This document shows positions 8,344 through 19,117 of a stretch of 64,000 bases of DNA, in pieces. The DNA comes from Collinsella tanakaei (GTDB taxonomy: Bacteria; Actinomycetota; Coriobacteriia; Coriobacteriales; Coriobacteriaceae), in the NCBI RefSeq assembly GCF_016902615.1, contig NZ_JACJMB010000005.1, forward strand, positions 1-64,000, read 5' to 3'. Positions within the stretch are counted from its first letter, which is position 1. Each line of letters opens with the position of its first letter. A program made the translations under genes and the position numbers. The notes under the pieces are model-generated. The model searched no databases, was not told the DNA's origin, and saw only the letters and a list, made by a program, of their open reading frames with translations.

Positions 8344-8625
8344 GTGTCCGTAATCAAGCCCCGTATCGATGACCTGCTCGAGAAGACCGAGAACAACCGT
8401 TTCCTGTTGGCCTCGCTCGCCTCGAAGCGCGCCTGCGATATCAACAGCATGCTGCGCGGCCAGCACAGCCGCGTGCTCGCCGTCCAGGACGTGGACGACA
8501 TCACGATCGCGCTGTCCGGCGCCGACACCATCACCATGGCCATGGACGAGATTCTCGACGGCGACATCTCCTATGACCACGAGCGCTTCCACGAGGCGCT
8601 CCGCCACAGCACTCCCGAGGCGTAA
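8344..8625 (+). CDS. rpoZ: DNA-directed RNA polymerase omega subunit
   Basis: The 93-residue protein has the omega pattern: KPRIDDLLEKTENNRFLLASLASKRACDIN, then a C-terminal half with ITIAMDEI-like residues. It assists folding and assembly of beta'. The GTG start at 8344 follows GAAAGGA, seven bases after gmk. Its place directly after gmk supports the call. Confidence 0.9.
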   Translation: MSVIKPRIDDLLEKTENNRFLLASLASKRACDINSMLRGQHSRVLAVQDVDDITIALSGADTITMAMDEILDGDISYDHERFHEALRHSTPEA

Positions 8626-8631
8626 GCCCCT

Positions 8632-9864
8632 ATGGCGAGCCGTGTCTGCCTGGTCCACTATCACGAGATCGGGCTCAAGGGAAAGAACCGCGCTCACTTC
8701 GAGCGCATCCTCATGGATAACCTGAAGGCGGCCTTGGCCGCCTTTTCCGTGGCGACCATCGTGCGCATTTCCGGCCATATCCTCGTCACGTTCTCTGTGG
8801 CGGGCGAGGCCGAGCGCGCCTTCGAGCTGATCGCCCGCGTGCCCGGTGTCGCCCGGGTGTCGCTTGCGTTCCATACGAACCGCGAGCCGCATGAGTACTG
8901 CCGCGCCGCCGTGCGGGCGCTTGGCGAGGTGGGGGAGTTCTCCTCGTTCAAGGTGGCTGCGCGCCGTTCGAACACGGACTACGAGCTCACCTCGATCGAT
9001 CTGAACCGCCAGGTGGGCGAGGTGCTCTGCGAGGCGTATCCGGACAAGAAGGTCCTCATGCACGACCCGGACGTGCAGGTGCACGTGCTTGTGGTCCAGG
9101 GCAGCGTCTACGTCTACGCGAAGAGCATCCGCGGCGTCGGCGGCCTTCCGCAGGGGAGCGCCGGCAAGGTCATGACGCTGCTCTCGAGCGGCATCGACTC
9201 GCCGGTCGCCACCTGGATGCTCGCCCGCCGCGGCGCGGTGCCGGTGCCCGTCCATTTCTCGGGCCGCCCGCAGACCTCCGACACGAGCGAGTTCCTCGTG
9301 CAGGACATCGTGGCGGCGCTCGCTCCCGCCGTCCAGATCGGCCGCGTGTACGTCGTGCCGTTCGGCGACTGTCAGCGCGAGATCTCGCTTGCCTGCCCGA
9401 GCGACCTGCGCGTCATCATGTACCGCCGCGTCATGTACGCCGTGTGCGAGCGGCTGGCCGCCCTCGAGGGCGCGAAGGCCATCGTCACGGGCGAGTCGCT
9501 CGGTCAGGTGGCCTCGCAGACGCTCGAGAACATCATGGCGGTGAACGAGGTCGTGCACCTGCCGGTCTTCCGTCCGCTCATCGGGTCGGACAAGCAGGAG
9601 ATCATCGCCCGTGCGAAGCAGATCGGGACCTACGATATCTCCACGCAGGACGCGCCCGACTGCTGCACCCTGTTCATGCCGCGTCGTCCCGAGACGCACG
9701 CGAAGATGGACGTCGTGCACGAGGCGTGGGATATGTTCGACCACGACGCGATGATCGACCAGCTGGTCGCTGCCGCGGAGTATGTCGACTACCCGACGTC
9801 GTGCTACCGCGCGCCGCGCGCCATGCGCGAGCATCACGTGGTGCTCGCCCCGCGCGAGGGATAG
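8632..9864 (+). CDS. thiI: tRNA 4-thiouridine synthase ThiI
   Basis: The 410-residue protein has an N-terminal ferredoxin-like/THUMP region (about 1-165) and a PP-loop ATPase domain with the signature SSGIDSPVA near residue 184, the VTGESLGQVASQT segment and QDAPDCCTLF near residue 340. It adenylates U8 of tRNA for thiolation and may also supply sulfur for thiamine. There is no C-terminal rhodanese domain, as is normal outside enterobacteria. It is the last gene of the mIHF operon and is followed by a clear terminator. Confidence 0.95.
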   Translation: MASRVCLVHYHEIGLKGKNRAHFERILMDNLKAALAAFSVATIVRISGHILVTFSVAGEAERAFELIARVPGVARVSLAFHTNREPHEYCRAAVRALGEVGEFSSFKVAARRSNTDYELTSIDLNRQVGEVLCEAYPDKKVLMHDPDVQVHVLVVQGSVYVYAKSIRGVGGLPQGSAGKVMTLLSSGIDSPVATWMLARRGAVPVPVHFSGRPQTSDTSEFLVQDIVAALAPAVQIGRVYVVPFGDCQREISLACPSDLRVIMYRRVMYAVCERLAALEGAKAIVTGESLGQVASQTLENIMAVNEVVHLPVFRPLIGSDKQEIIARAKQIGTYDISTQDAPDCCTLFMPRRPETHAKMDVVHEAWDMFDHDAMIDQLVAAAEYVDYPTSCYRAPRAMREHHVVLAPREG

Positions 9865-9888
9865 CCACACACCTGGAAGAGCTGATGA

Positions 9889-9926
9889 GCCGCCCGGGGC
9901 GATCGCGCTCCGGGCGGCTTTTCTCT
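9889..9926 (+). terminator. Intrinsic terminator after thiI
   Basis: GCCGCCCGG at 9889-9897 pairs with CCGGGCGGC at 9910-9918, followed by TTTTCTCTTG. This closes the mIHF-gmk-rpoZ-thiI unit. Confidence 0.85.
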
Positions 9927-9962
9927 TGTTGGGTATGTCAGCCTGACGCGCTTCCGTGCGAA

Positions 9963-9994
9963 ACCTTGCCCGGGCGGTCAGGTCCCGGCAAGGT
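9963..9994 (+). repeat. Inverted repeat upstream of comEA
   Basis: ACCTTGCC (9963-9970) and GGCAAGGT (9987-9994) are perfect inverted arms around a 16-base centre that can extend the pairing. It lies about 90 bases before comEA and has no T-tract. It could be an operator or leader hairpin for the competence genes. Confidence 0.4.
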
Positions 9995-10082
9995 ATCGGT
10001 CGGGTCGCGCCGGAAAAACTTGGCGCTCGCATCGCCTTTCGAGCAGTCCTTGCGGACAATGGCCGCATAGGGGGTGATGCGC

Positions 10083-10877
10083 ATGGCGCAGGTGGATAAG
10101 AAGCAACAGGAGACGGTCCGGCGCATCGTGAGGATCATGCGCGGCAACCCGGTCTACGTCATCGTCGCCGCCATCGCCGCGGTGGTGTTCATCGGGGCGT
10201 GCGCGCTCGGGGTGCTGCAAGCCGACGGCGTGGTGATCGAGCGCGACGACGAGGCGGCCGCCGAGGTGATCGACGGGGCGCTCGATGCCGTGGGCGATGC
10301 GCTCGAGGAGAAGACGGAGGGTCACAACGAGTCGGAGCCTTCGGAGGATGCGGAGGAGGCGCCGAAGGATTCTTCCCCTGCCGAGACGGCGCCGACCGAT
10401 GAGGCCCAGACGGTGACGCCGTCCTACATCGTGGTGGACGTCACCGGGGCGGTGCTGAACCCCTCCGTGGTCACGCTGCCTGCCGGTTCGCGTGTGAACG
10501 ACGCCATCCAGGCGGCGGGCGGCCTCATGAACGATGCGGACACGACGGCGATCAACCGCGCGAGGACCCTGTCGGACGGCGAGCAGGTTTTTGTGCCCAC
10601 GCAGGGCGAGGCAGCGCCCGCGCCTGCAGAGACGGGCACCCCTGCGGCATCGTCGTCCGAAGCGACCTCCTCCTCCGGCGAGCCCGCCATCGTGAATATC
10701 AACACCGCCAGCGTCGATGAGCTCGATACCCTGCCGGGTGTGGGGCCCTCCACCGCCCAGGCGATCGTGGACGACCGCACGCAGAACGGCCCGTTCGCCT
10801 CGACGGAGGACCTCATGCGCGTCTCCGGTATCGGGGAGAAGAAGTTCGAGAAGCTCTCGTCGCTCATCTGCATCTAG
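10083..10877 (+). CDS. comEA: ComEA-like DNA-binding competence protein
   Basis: The 264-residue membrane-anchored protein is built in the ComEA order: a cytoplasmic basic N-terminus, one transmembrane helix (about residues 20-42), an acidic Ser/Pro/Glu linker, an SLBB domain starting VDVTGAVLNPSVV near residue 118, and a C-terminal double helix-hairpin-helix with NINTASVDELDTLPGVG and MRVSGIGEKKFEKL. It binds incoming DNA outside the membrane and hands it to ComEC, encoded immediately downstream. ATG at 10083 is chosen because AGGGGG lies eight bases upstream; GTG 10074 and ATG 10077 are alternatives. Confidence 0.92.
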   Translation: MAQVDKKQQETVRRIVRIMRGNPVYVIVAAIAAVVFIGACALGVLQADGVVIERDDEAAAEVIDGALDAVGDALEEKTEGHNESEPSEDAEEAPKDSSPAETAPTDEAQTVTPSYIVVDVTGAVLNPSVVTLPAGSRVNDAIQAAGGLMNDADTTAINRARTLSDGEQVFVPTQGEAAPAPAETGTPAASSSEATSSSGEPAIVNINTASVDELDTLPGVGPSTAQAIVDDRTQNGPFASTEDLMRVSGIGEKKFEKLSSLICI

Positions 10878-10880
10878 CCG

Positions 10881-13181
10881 ATGGACGAGCTACCGGTCAA
10901 ACCCTATATCCCTCCCGCAGCAGGAGCCGCCGGCGCCATGTGCGCCGTGGCGGCCCTGCTGCTTCACGCGTGCTGGCAGGGGCGCACCGCCGGCTCGGAG
11001 GTGTGGCTCGATCCCCTATGGGTTCTCGTTGCGATCGGGGGCGGCGCGCTGCTTTTCTCCATCGGTGCCCTCATGCGCGCGTCATCTCGGCGCAGGATAC
11101 CCTTGTGGCTCATGTGGATGGGCGCGGGGGTTATCGTCGCCGCGTGCACGTCGATGGCGTTTGCGACGACGCTGCAGGCGGAGACAGGACGGCTCGGGGG
11201 CCCTGCGAGCTCGTACACCTTCGTGGTGACCTCCGAGCCGAGCGAGGGGACCTACGGCATCTCGTGCACAGCCGATGCGTATGCGCGCGACACGGGCACG
11301 CGTCGGGCGACGGTGCGCCTGACGGCCCAGGAGGCGTTCTCGATCGGCGCGCGGCTGCACCTCGTCGGGCGCATCGAGCCGCTTGACGACAGCGACTGGG
11401 CGCGGTCGCGCCTCATGCGCGGCGAGGTCGCGAGCGTCGACGTCGTGCATGTGAACGAGATGGCGCAGCCCGATGGATTCGATCCCATACGCGACCGGCG
11501 CGCGGCGGCGCTTGCGGCGATCGACCCGGCGGCGAGCGCGGCGCGCGCCCTCGTGGCCGGAACGGTCTGCGGCAGCACCGCCGAGCTTGCCGGAACGGAT
11601 GCCCAGGAGGTCTTTGCGCGCACGGGCCTGTCGCATCTCGTCGCGGTCTCGGGCAGCCATCTCGCGCTCATCGCGTCGTTCGTGGAGCGGGCGCTGGGCC
11701 GCACCCGCGTGCGCCGCACGAACCGTTTCGCCATCATCGGGGGCCTGTCGATCGCCTACGTGGTCTTCACCGGGGGCGCTCCTTCCGCCGTTCGCTCCGC
11801 CGCCATGGTCTGCGCGTCGTTTGCGGCGCAGGTGGGGCGCCGGCGCGGGCACGGCATCTCGGCGCTCGCCCTGTCCGCCTGCGGCTTTGTGGCTCTGCGG
11901 CCCGGCGTCGTCTACGACCTGGGCTTTCAGCTCTCGGCGACAAGCGTGCTCTTCATCCAGCTGTTCGGCCGCTACCTCGCTCACCTCATCGCGCGCATGG
12001 GCGCGCCGGCGGCGCTCGCCGAGGCGCTTTCCCTCACGCTGGCGGCGCAATGGGCCACCCTGCCGCTCACGCTGCCGATCTTCGGCGAGCTCTCGCTCGT
12101 GGCGCCGCTTGCGAACCTCGTCGTCGGGCCGTTGATGAGCGCGCTTCTGCTCGTCGGTCTCATCGCGACGGGGGCGGCCGTCATCGCGGCGCCCCTCGCG
12201 CCGCTGCTCGAGATCCCCTGCGCGCTCGCGCGGCTCTCCATCTTCGTCGCCGAGCTGGTCGGCGCCATACCGCTCGCCTCGGTTCCCGTCGCTGTGGAGG
12301 ACGGGCGGTATCTCATCTTGTATGCGGTGGCGGCCTCGGTGTATCTCGCCTGGCCGGACCCGGGGCGCATCCCGCTGCTAGTTGGCACGGGCGCTGCGGC
12401 GGCGTGCGGCGCCGTCTGGCTTGTGCGCTGGCTTCTGTTCGCGCCGGCGTCCATCACGGTGCTCGACGTCGGCCAGGCCGATGCCATCCTCGTGCGCGAC
12501 GGCTCCTCCTGCATCCTCATGGATGCGGGTGTGGACGAGGTGGTGGTGGAGGCGCTCGCCCGAAACCGCGTGTTCGAGCTCGACGCCGTCGTGATCTCGC
12601 ATTGGGACCGCGATCATTGGGGCGGGTTGCCGGCGGTGCTCGAGACCATCCCGGTGGACCGGGTGCTCGTGGCGGCGGGCGCGGCGGATGCGATGCCGGA
12701 GGAGCTCGCCGGCGCGGGCTCGTTCGAGCTCGCCGAGCTGCGCGCGGGCGACGTGCTGTCCGTGGGCGGCTTCACCTGCGAGGTCGTGTGGCCGCGTACG
12801 GCAGTCGAGGGTTCGGAGAACGCCGACTCGCTCGTCCTCGACGTCCAGTACGACGCGGACGGTCGCGAGCTTTCGGCGCTCCTTACCGGGGATACGGAGC
12901 GCGACCAGGAGCATGCCTATGTGTCTGAGGTGGGGGATATCGATGTCTTGAAGCTCGGGCACCACGGGTCCGCCGAATCGGTCGATGCCGCGGTGCTCGA
13001 CGCACTCACCCCCGAGATCGCCATCGCGAGCGCGGGCGCGCATAACGCCTACGGGCACCCCACCGAGGAGTGCATCGGCGCCGTGCGCGACAGCGGAGCG
13101 GCCATGCTCTGCACGAAGGATGTGGGCGACGTCACCGTCGAGCCGGCAGAAGGCGGCGTCCGCGTGATCACCGAGCGCTAA
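10881..13181 (+). CDS. comEC: ComEC/Rec2 DNA uptake channel
   Basis: The 766-residue polytopic membrane protein forms the channel for single-stranded DNA entry. The N-terminal soluble domain (DUF4131-like, about 100-200) precedes the competence membrane domain with VAGTVCGSTAELAG and GLSHLVAVSGSHLALI near residues 225-265. A C-terminal metallo-beta-lactamase-like domain begins ITVLDVGQADAILV near residue 525 and has the SHWDRDHWGG metal motif near residue 573, then LLTGD and LGHHGSA. It starts three bases after comEA. All domains of the full-length form are present. Confidence 0.95.
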   Translation: MDELPVKPYIPPAAGAAGAMCAVAALLLHACWQGRTAGSEVWLDPLWVLVAIGGGALLFSIGALMRASSRRRIPLWLMWMGAGVIVAACTSMAFATTLQAETGRLGGPASSYTFVVTSEPSEGTYGISCTADAYARDTGTRRATVRLTAQEAFSIGARLHLVGRIEPLDDSDWARSRLMRGEVASVDVVHVNEMAQPDGFDPIRDRRAAALAAIDPAASAARALVAGTVCGSTAELAGTDAQEVFARTGLSHLVAVSGSHLALIASFVERALGRTRVRRTNRFAIIGGLSIAYVVFTGGAPSAVRSAAMVCASFAAQVGRRRGHGISALALSACGFVALRPGVVYDLGFQLSATSVLFIQLFGRYLAHLIARMGAPAALAEALSLTLAAQWATLPLTLPIFGELSLVAPLANLVVGPLMSALLLVGLIATGAAVIAAPLAPLLEIPCALARLSIFVAELVGAIPLASVPVAVEDGRYLILYAVAASVYLAWPDPGRIPLLVGTGAAAACGAVWLVRWLLFAPASITVLDVGQADAILVRDGSSCILMDAGVDEVVVEALARNRVFELDAVVISHWDRDHWGGLPAVLETIPVDRVLVAAGAADAMPEELAGAGSFELAELRAGDVLSVGGFTCEVVWPRTAVEGSENADSLVLDVQYDADGRELSALLTGDTERDQEHAYVSEVGDIDVLKLGHHGSAESVDAAVLDALTPEIAIASAGAHNAYGHPTEECIGAVRDSGAAMLCTKDVGDVTVEPAEGGVRVITER

Positions 13182-13201
13182 GGGGGACGCTGGATAGATC
13201 G

Positions 13202-13321
13202 CTTCGCGTCCGGCGTCCCGTGCCCGCAGGAGCGTCCGCCAGCCGCGCCCTCGCAGCGCCCCAGTGCCGTTTTCGCCTTCGGCCGCACCCGCCTCTCCTG
13301 CGCGGATCGGGACGCGAAAGT
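13202..13321 (+). repeat. Split inverted repeats between comEC and holA
   Basis: CTTCGCGTCC near 13204 and GCAGGAG near 13227 are matched in reverse order by CTCCTGC near 13295 and GGACGCGAAAG near 13311. They could fold into one long imperfect hairpin of about 115 bases, followed by a T-rich stretch. It may be a terminator for comEC or a structured leader for holA. A -10-like TAGAAT lies about 35 bases before holA. Confidence 0.4.
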
Positions 13322-13383
13322 CTGTACCCTCTGTTTTTCGCCGGGCGGGTAGAATAGGGTGACGACTGAAGGGGGACCCATCT

Positions 13384-14346
13384 ATGGCCGAAACCGCGCT
13401 GCTGCCCGCCTACCTCATCGTGGGCGCCGACGAGTACAAGCGCTCGCATGCCGTCGAGCGCATGAAGGCGCGGCTCGAGAAGAGCGGCATGGCCGAGTTC
13501 AACCTCGATGAGCGGGACATGACGCGCGACCCGGCCATCGATGACATCATCGCGTCGCTGAACACGTTCCCCATGGGGGCGGACTTCCGGCTCGTGATCC
13601 TTTCCGGGTGCGACCGTCTGCCCAAGGCGGTGAGCGAGCCGCTCGTGGAGTACTTCGCCAACCCATCGCCCACCACCGTGTGCCTGGTGGTGGCGAACAC
13701 GCTCGCCAAGAACACGCGGCTCTACAAGGCCATCGCCAAGATCGACAAGAAGGCCGTGGTCGACTGCACGCCCAAGAAGGCATGGGAGATGCCCAAGCAG
13801 GTCGTCTCGATGGCGCGCGCCCACGGCAAGACCATCGGGATCGCCGCGGCCGAGGAGCTCGTGAGCCGTGCGGGCGAGCAGTCCCGCATGCTCGACAACG
13901 AGCTCAAGCGCCTCGCCCAGATGGTGGAGGGGTCCGAGATCACGCTCGCCGACGTGGAACGGCTCGTCATGCGCACCGCCGAGGTGAAGCCGTGGGACTT
14001 CCTGAATGCCGTGTCGGCGCGCGACCTGCCGCGTGCCCTCGAGCTGTTCCGCCTGCAGCCGGACCACAGCGAGGTGCGCCTGTACTCGCTGCTCGTCACC
14101 CGCCTGCGCGAGCTCATCTACGCGAAGGCGCTCGATGCGCGCGGAACGGGCCGCGAGCTCGCCTCTGTGCTCGGCGTCCAGAGCTGGCAGGTGAAAAACC
14201 ACCTCACGTGGGCGCGGCGCTTCAAGATGAGTGAGCTTATCGATGCGCTGTCGGACGCCGTCGAGGTCGAATCCGCCCTGAAGGGCTCTGCCGACTCGGC
14301 GCTCGCCCTGCAGCTGTGGGTCACCAAGATCTGCACGAGGGGATAG
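13384..14346 (+). CDS. holA: DNA polymerase III subunit delta
   Basis: The 320-residue clamp-loader subunit opens the sliding clamp during replication. Recognisable parts are the N-terminal YLIVGADEYKRSHAVERM, a degenerate P-loop region, VCLVVANTLAKNTRLYK, the conserved WEMPKQV and the C-terminal domain with KPWDFLNAVSARDLPRALELF. A GGGGGA ribosome binding site precedes ATG 13384. The comEA-comEC-holA-rpsT order is common in Gram-positive-type genomes. Confidence 0.92.
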   Translation: MAETALLPAYLIVGADEYKRSHAVERMKARLEKSGMAEFNLDERDMTRDPAIDDIIASLNTFPMGADFRLVILSGCDRLPKAVSEPLVEYFANPSPTTVCLVVANTLAKNTRLYKAIAKIDKKAVVDCTPKKAWEMPKQVVSMARAHGKTIGIAAAEELVSRAGEQSRMLDNELKRLAQMVEGSEITLADVERLVMRTAEVKPWDFLNAVSARDLPRALELFRLQPDHSEVRLYSLLVTRLRELIYAKALDARGTGRELASVLGVQSWQVKNHLTWARRFKMSELIDALSDAVEVESALKGSADSALALQLWVTKICTRG

Positions 14347-15005
14347 GGGAGATAGGCGCTGGGGTGGCTGCGCATCGCATGCGGCCTGCCATGCCGCACT
14401 CCTTCCGGCGGGCGCTCGGCCCAGGGCTGCCGCCGCGCGCTTTCGTCTTTGGGTTCGCCGCAGGGTGACGTTGCCGACGAGCGCCCCGTCTCGCCATGAA
14501 AACTGGCTTTTCGGCGATTTTGGCGGGCGGCGCACGTCGATGCCAGCCGGAGAAGTCGAGCCTGCCCGGTCGGGGGAATATCATCGTGGTGAAGCACCCG
14601 ATGTTTCTGAAGCCCTCGAGGCACGTCTGGGTGACTGGATAGCCGTGTTCACTGGTTGAGTACGTCTTCCTCTCCCCGCGAATCGTCCGCGCCGCCTCCT
14701 TTTACCGCCATCATTTTACCGCCATTGGCGGTAAAAGCTTGCCTGCGACATCGATCCTCGGACCACGATCTCCTCGGCGTTGTGCCGAGGCTGGGCGGAC
14801 TGCCGGTGACGGGGCCCGCGAGCTGCAGCCGACCCGCGCCTGCACGCGTGTCGAGATGGCCGCACTCATGATGAACCTCTCCGCCCGCTCCGCGGAGTAG
14901 GCTTCTTGCTGCAACGTGTGACGCGGCGCCGACGGGATCATTGCCCGCCGGCGCCGATCTGTCCTCAGATTCGTCGATGTGGTGCGATCAACCCCGTCTC
15001 GTCAT
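14347..15005. other. Gene-free block with direct repeats and a palindrome
   Basis: No supported gene lies here on either strand. It contains TTTTACCGCCAT at 14700-14711, a second copy at 14714-14725, and the inverted copy TGGCGGTAAAA at 14726-14736, so two direct units and one inverted unit abut. CGGCGCC (14924-14930) and GGCGCCG (14950-14956) form another hairpin. A 19-base motif, CCCCGTCTCGCCATGAAAA (14484-14502), recurs with one change at 14992-15010, bracketing about 500 bases. It may be the scar of an inserted element. Confidence 0.5.
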
Positions 15006-15006
15006 G

Positions 15007-15039
15007 AAAAAAGACCCCGTCGGCGAAAACGGGGTCTTC
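15007..15039 (-). terminator. Intrinsic terminator of rpsT
   Basis: Read on the minus strand, GAAGACCCCG pairs with CGGGGTCTT across a 10-base loop and is followed by TTTTTT. It lies 30 bases beyond the rpsT stop. Confidence 0.92.
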
Positions 15040-15068
15040 AAGCAATCAACGTTGTACGGACGGAGGTG

Positions 15069-15332
15069 CTACTCCATGCCGTTGACCAGGTGCTGCACGC
15101 CGGACTTGCGGTTGGCAGCCTGGTTCTTGTGGATGACGCCCTTGGCGACAGCCTTGTCGAGCGCGCGGTTGGCACGGGTCGCCGCGGCGGCGGCAGCAGC
15201 CTTGTCACCGGACTCAACGGCGGCATGCACGTGCTTGATCAGCGTCTTGAGCTCGGAGCGAACCGCCTTGTTGCGGACGCGGGCGATCTCGGCGGTGCGG
15301 ATGCGCTTCTTCTGAGACTTGATGTTTGCCAC
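15069..15332 (-). CDS. rpsT: 30S ribosomal protein S20 (bS20)
   Basis: The 87-residue, very basic protein begins ANIKSQKKRIRTAE after its start and continues with the S20 pattern, ending GVQHLVNGME. It binds 16S rRNA early in 30S assembly. The GTG start at 15332 is chosen because GAAAGGA lies just upstream on the minus strand and because family members begin MANIKS; an ATG 33 bases upstream is too far out. It is a single-gene unit divergent from lepA. Confidence 0.95.
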   Translation of the reverse strand: MANIKSQKKRIRTAEIARVRNKAVRSELKTLIKHVHAAVESGDKAAAAAAATRANRALDKAVAKGVIHKNQAANRKSGVQHLVNGME

Positions 15333-15408
15333 TTGCAGGTTCCTTTCAGATACTTCTAAAGCCAAAATGTATCCGGCCTCTGAGACACGGTGAGGTCACA
15401 ACTCGGTG

Positions 15409-15414
15409 AGTATA
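15409..15414 (-). promoter_or_regulatory. -10 box of the rpsT promoter
   Basis: TATACT on the minus strand, about 77 bases upstream of the rpsT start. The -35 hexamer 17 bases further upstream is weak (TTCTCT). Confidence 0.45.
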
Positions 15415-15527
15415 GCACGCATACGCTGGGAAGAGAAGGTGTTCGCGTGTGGATTAGCCGTGATGCTCACGATATATGCACGACCGGCTGTCCCCACGTG
15501 TGCGCGCCCTCGGGTATGATAGGCCCC

Positions 15528-17336
<1,809 letters not shown>

Positions 17337-17346
17337 CGTATGCCAG

Positions 17347-17418
17347 ACGGGTTCTCGTGCGCATGACCCCGGCGGGTGCTGTGGCGCCCGTCGGGGGATG
17401 GCGCGAGGACCCGTTTTG
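17347..17418 (+). terminator. Long imperfect hairpin after lepA
   Basis: ACGGGT at 17347 pairs with ACCCGT at 17409-17414, and most of the intervening 56 bases pair as well (CTCG/CGAG, CCCCG/CGGGG, CGGG/CCCG), giving a stem of about 30 pairs with mismatches. It is followed by TTTTG. It probably terminates lepA transcription and sits 20 bases before the dus start. Confidence 0.55.
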
Positions 17419-17434
17419 CCATAAAGGGGGACAG

Positions 17435-18475
17435 GTGGGTATTTCGAACGGGGCCGAGCGGCTGCGCGCGGCCTATGCGGCTCAGCCGTTTCTGCTCGCG
17501 CCCATGGCGGGCGTGACCGATGCGGCATACCGCATCATGTGCCGCCGGCGCGGGGCCGAGATGGCCTATTCGGAGATGGTGAGCGTCGCCGGCCTCGCCT
17601 ACGCGAGCAACAAGACCTGGCGCCTCGTTCTGCCCGAGGACGAGGAGCCGCAGATCTGCGTGCAGCTGTTCGGCTCCAAGCCCGAGCAGTTCGCGAGCGC
17701 GGTCGACGCCGTGCAGGAGCGCGTGGGCGACAAGCTCTCGCTCATTGACATCAACATGGCGTGCCCGGCGCGCAAGGTCATCACGAAGGGCGAGGGGTCC
17801 GCCCTCATGGAGACCCCTGATCTCGCGGCGCAGATCGTCCGCGCCGCCGTCGAGCGCGCGCAGGTACCCGTGACGGTGAAGATGCGCATCGCCTTCCGCA
17901 CCGGCGAGCGCACCGCGCCCGCGCTCGCGCGCATGCTGGAGGACGCGGGCGCCGACGCCGTGGCGGTGCACGGGCGCACGGCCAAGCAGCTCTACACCGG
18001 CACGGCCGACTGGTCTATCATCGACGAGGTCGCCGATGCCGTGACGATTCCCGTCGTGGGCTCGGGCGATGTCTTTTCGGCCGAGGACGCGGTGCGCATG
18101 CTCACGACCACGAAGGCCGAGGCGGTGTTCGTGGCGCGCGGCACCTACGGCAACCCCTGGGTGTTCGACGACGCTCGCGCGCTTGCGAGCGCGGCCACGC
18201 CCGTGCCGGTGCGCTCGGCGCATGAGCGGCTGGAGGCGCTGCGCGAGCATCTGGAGCTCGTGCATCGGTATCTGCCCCTCATGGCGCGCGCCCGGACGTT
18301 CGCCACGTGGTACCTGAAGGGCATGCCGCATGCCGCCGCCTGGCGCGGACAGGTGGTGAGGTGCACGAGCTTCGAGGACTTCATGTCGCTCGTCGACGAG
18401 ATCGAGGCGGATGTCGCCGCCTGCGAGGACATTCTCGCCCAGGGCGGCACGCTGCCGCCGCTGCCGGCTGTGTAG
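17435..18475 (+). CDS. dus: tRNA-dihydrouridine synthase
   Basis: The 346-residue FMN enzyme reduces uridines in the tRNA D-loop. The TIM-barrel start FLLAPMAGVTDAAYRIMCRR, the active-site region DINMACPARKV with the family's catalytic cysteine, VTVKMRIAF, AVHGRTAKQLYTGTADW and the FMN-phosphate segment VVGSGDVFS are all visible. The GTG start at 17435 follows AAAGGGGG. It is a DusB-like member; which D-loop positions it modifies cannot be told from sequence. Confidence 0.94.
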   Translation: MGISNGAERLRAAYAAQPFLLAPMAGVTDAAYRIMCRRRGAEMAYSEMVSVAGLAYASNKTWRLVLPEDEEPQICVQLFGSKPEQFASAVDAVQERVGDKLSLIDINMACPARKVITKGEGSALMETPDLAAQIVRAAVERAQVPVTVKMRIAFRTGERTAPALARMLEDAGADAVAVHGRTAKQLYTGTADWSIIDEVADAVTIPVVGSGDVFSAEDAVRMLTTTKAEAVFVARGTYGNPWVFDDARALASAATPVPVRSAHERLEALREHLELVHRYLPLMARARTFATWYLKGMPHAAAWRGQVVRCTSFEDFMSLVDEIEADVAACEDILAQGGTLPPLPAV

Positions 18476-18513
18476 CGCCTGCTGCGCCGCATCTGCATGC
18501 ACCTGAACGATGA

Positions 18514-18572
18514 CGAACTTGTCAAACGTCTCGCTAAGGGGATGCCTTAGCGAGACGTTTGACAAGCTCGTT
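18514..18572. repeat. Long-armed palindromic repeat, copy A
   Basis: A nearly perfect hairpin: arms of 27 bases (core CTTGTCAAACGTCTCGCTAA and its complement) around a five-base loop, with one mismatch near the base. A related copy is at 21382-21444 in the same orientation. There is no T-tract. It may be a mobile palindromic unit; function unknown. Confidence 0.8.
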
Positions 18573-18671
18573 GCTATTGCGGGCTGGTGAGCGTGTGCTC
18601 GGCTCGCCCGCGCTGGCAGCTTACCGCTTCGGGGCCCTGCGCGCAGAGGTGGTATGCGGCATGTAGGCCTG

Positions 18672-18875
18672 CTACTCGCTTTGCTCCCGGTATCGATTGA
18701 GCGCCTTGCGCAGGTCGGAGATGTGCCGGCGGCTGGCATCGATGGTGCCACCGTCTGCCAGAAGCACGCCTTCGGACGAGATGTGCCGTATGAGCGCGAG
18801 GTTCACGACGATTGAGCGATGGCAGCAGGCGAAGCGCTCGTGCGGCAGGCGCTCGTCAACGCGCGCTGCCAGCAT
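18672..18875 (-). pseudogene. 3' remnant of a LytTR-type response regulator
   Basis: The minus-strand frame encodes RFACCHRSIVVNLALIR, then a DGGTIDASRRHISDLRKAL segment. That is the C-terminal half of a LytTR DNA-binding domain (consensus F-x-R-CHRS-x-x-VN and the SRR motif). The first part of the LytTR domain and any receiver domain are missing; upstream residues in the frame show no similarity. It is most likely a truncated leftover. Confidence 0.7.
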
Positions 18876-19008
18876 ACAGCCCCTCTCGGGCGCTGTATGT
18901 GTCCCGCTCGTCCGCGTGCGATCCTTTGACGCGGTCTGAGGGCATCCTGATCGCAATATCGTCATGCTGGAAAATCCACAATATAACTCTCGTAAAAACC
19001 TCAACGGC

Positions 19009-19014
19009 TATACT
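19009..19014 (+). promoter_or_regulatory. -10 box upstream of the ATPase gene
   Basis: TATACT in an unusually AT-rich stretch (18950-19050), about 100 bases before the ATPase start. No clear -35. Confidence 0.35.
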
Positions 19015-19117
19015 GTAAAATCATCAATGAGCCAAGCGGGAAACCCTTAATACCGAGTGGAGACCATATTCGGAGCCAGCGACATGCTACCGCGCACGGC
19101 CTGAGGCGGGAGGCACC

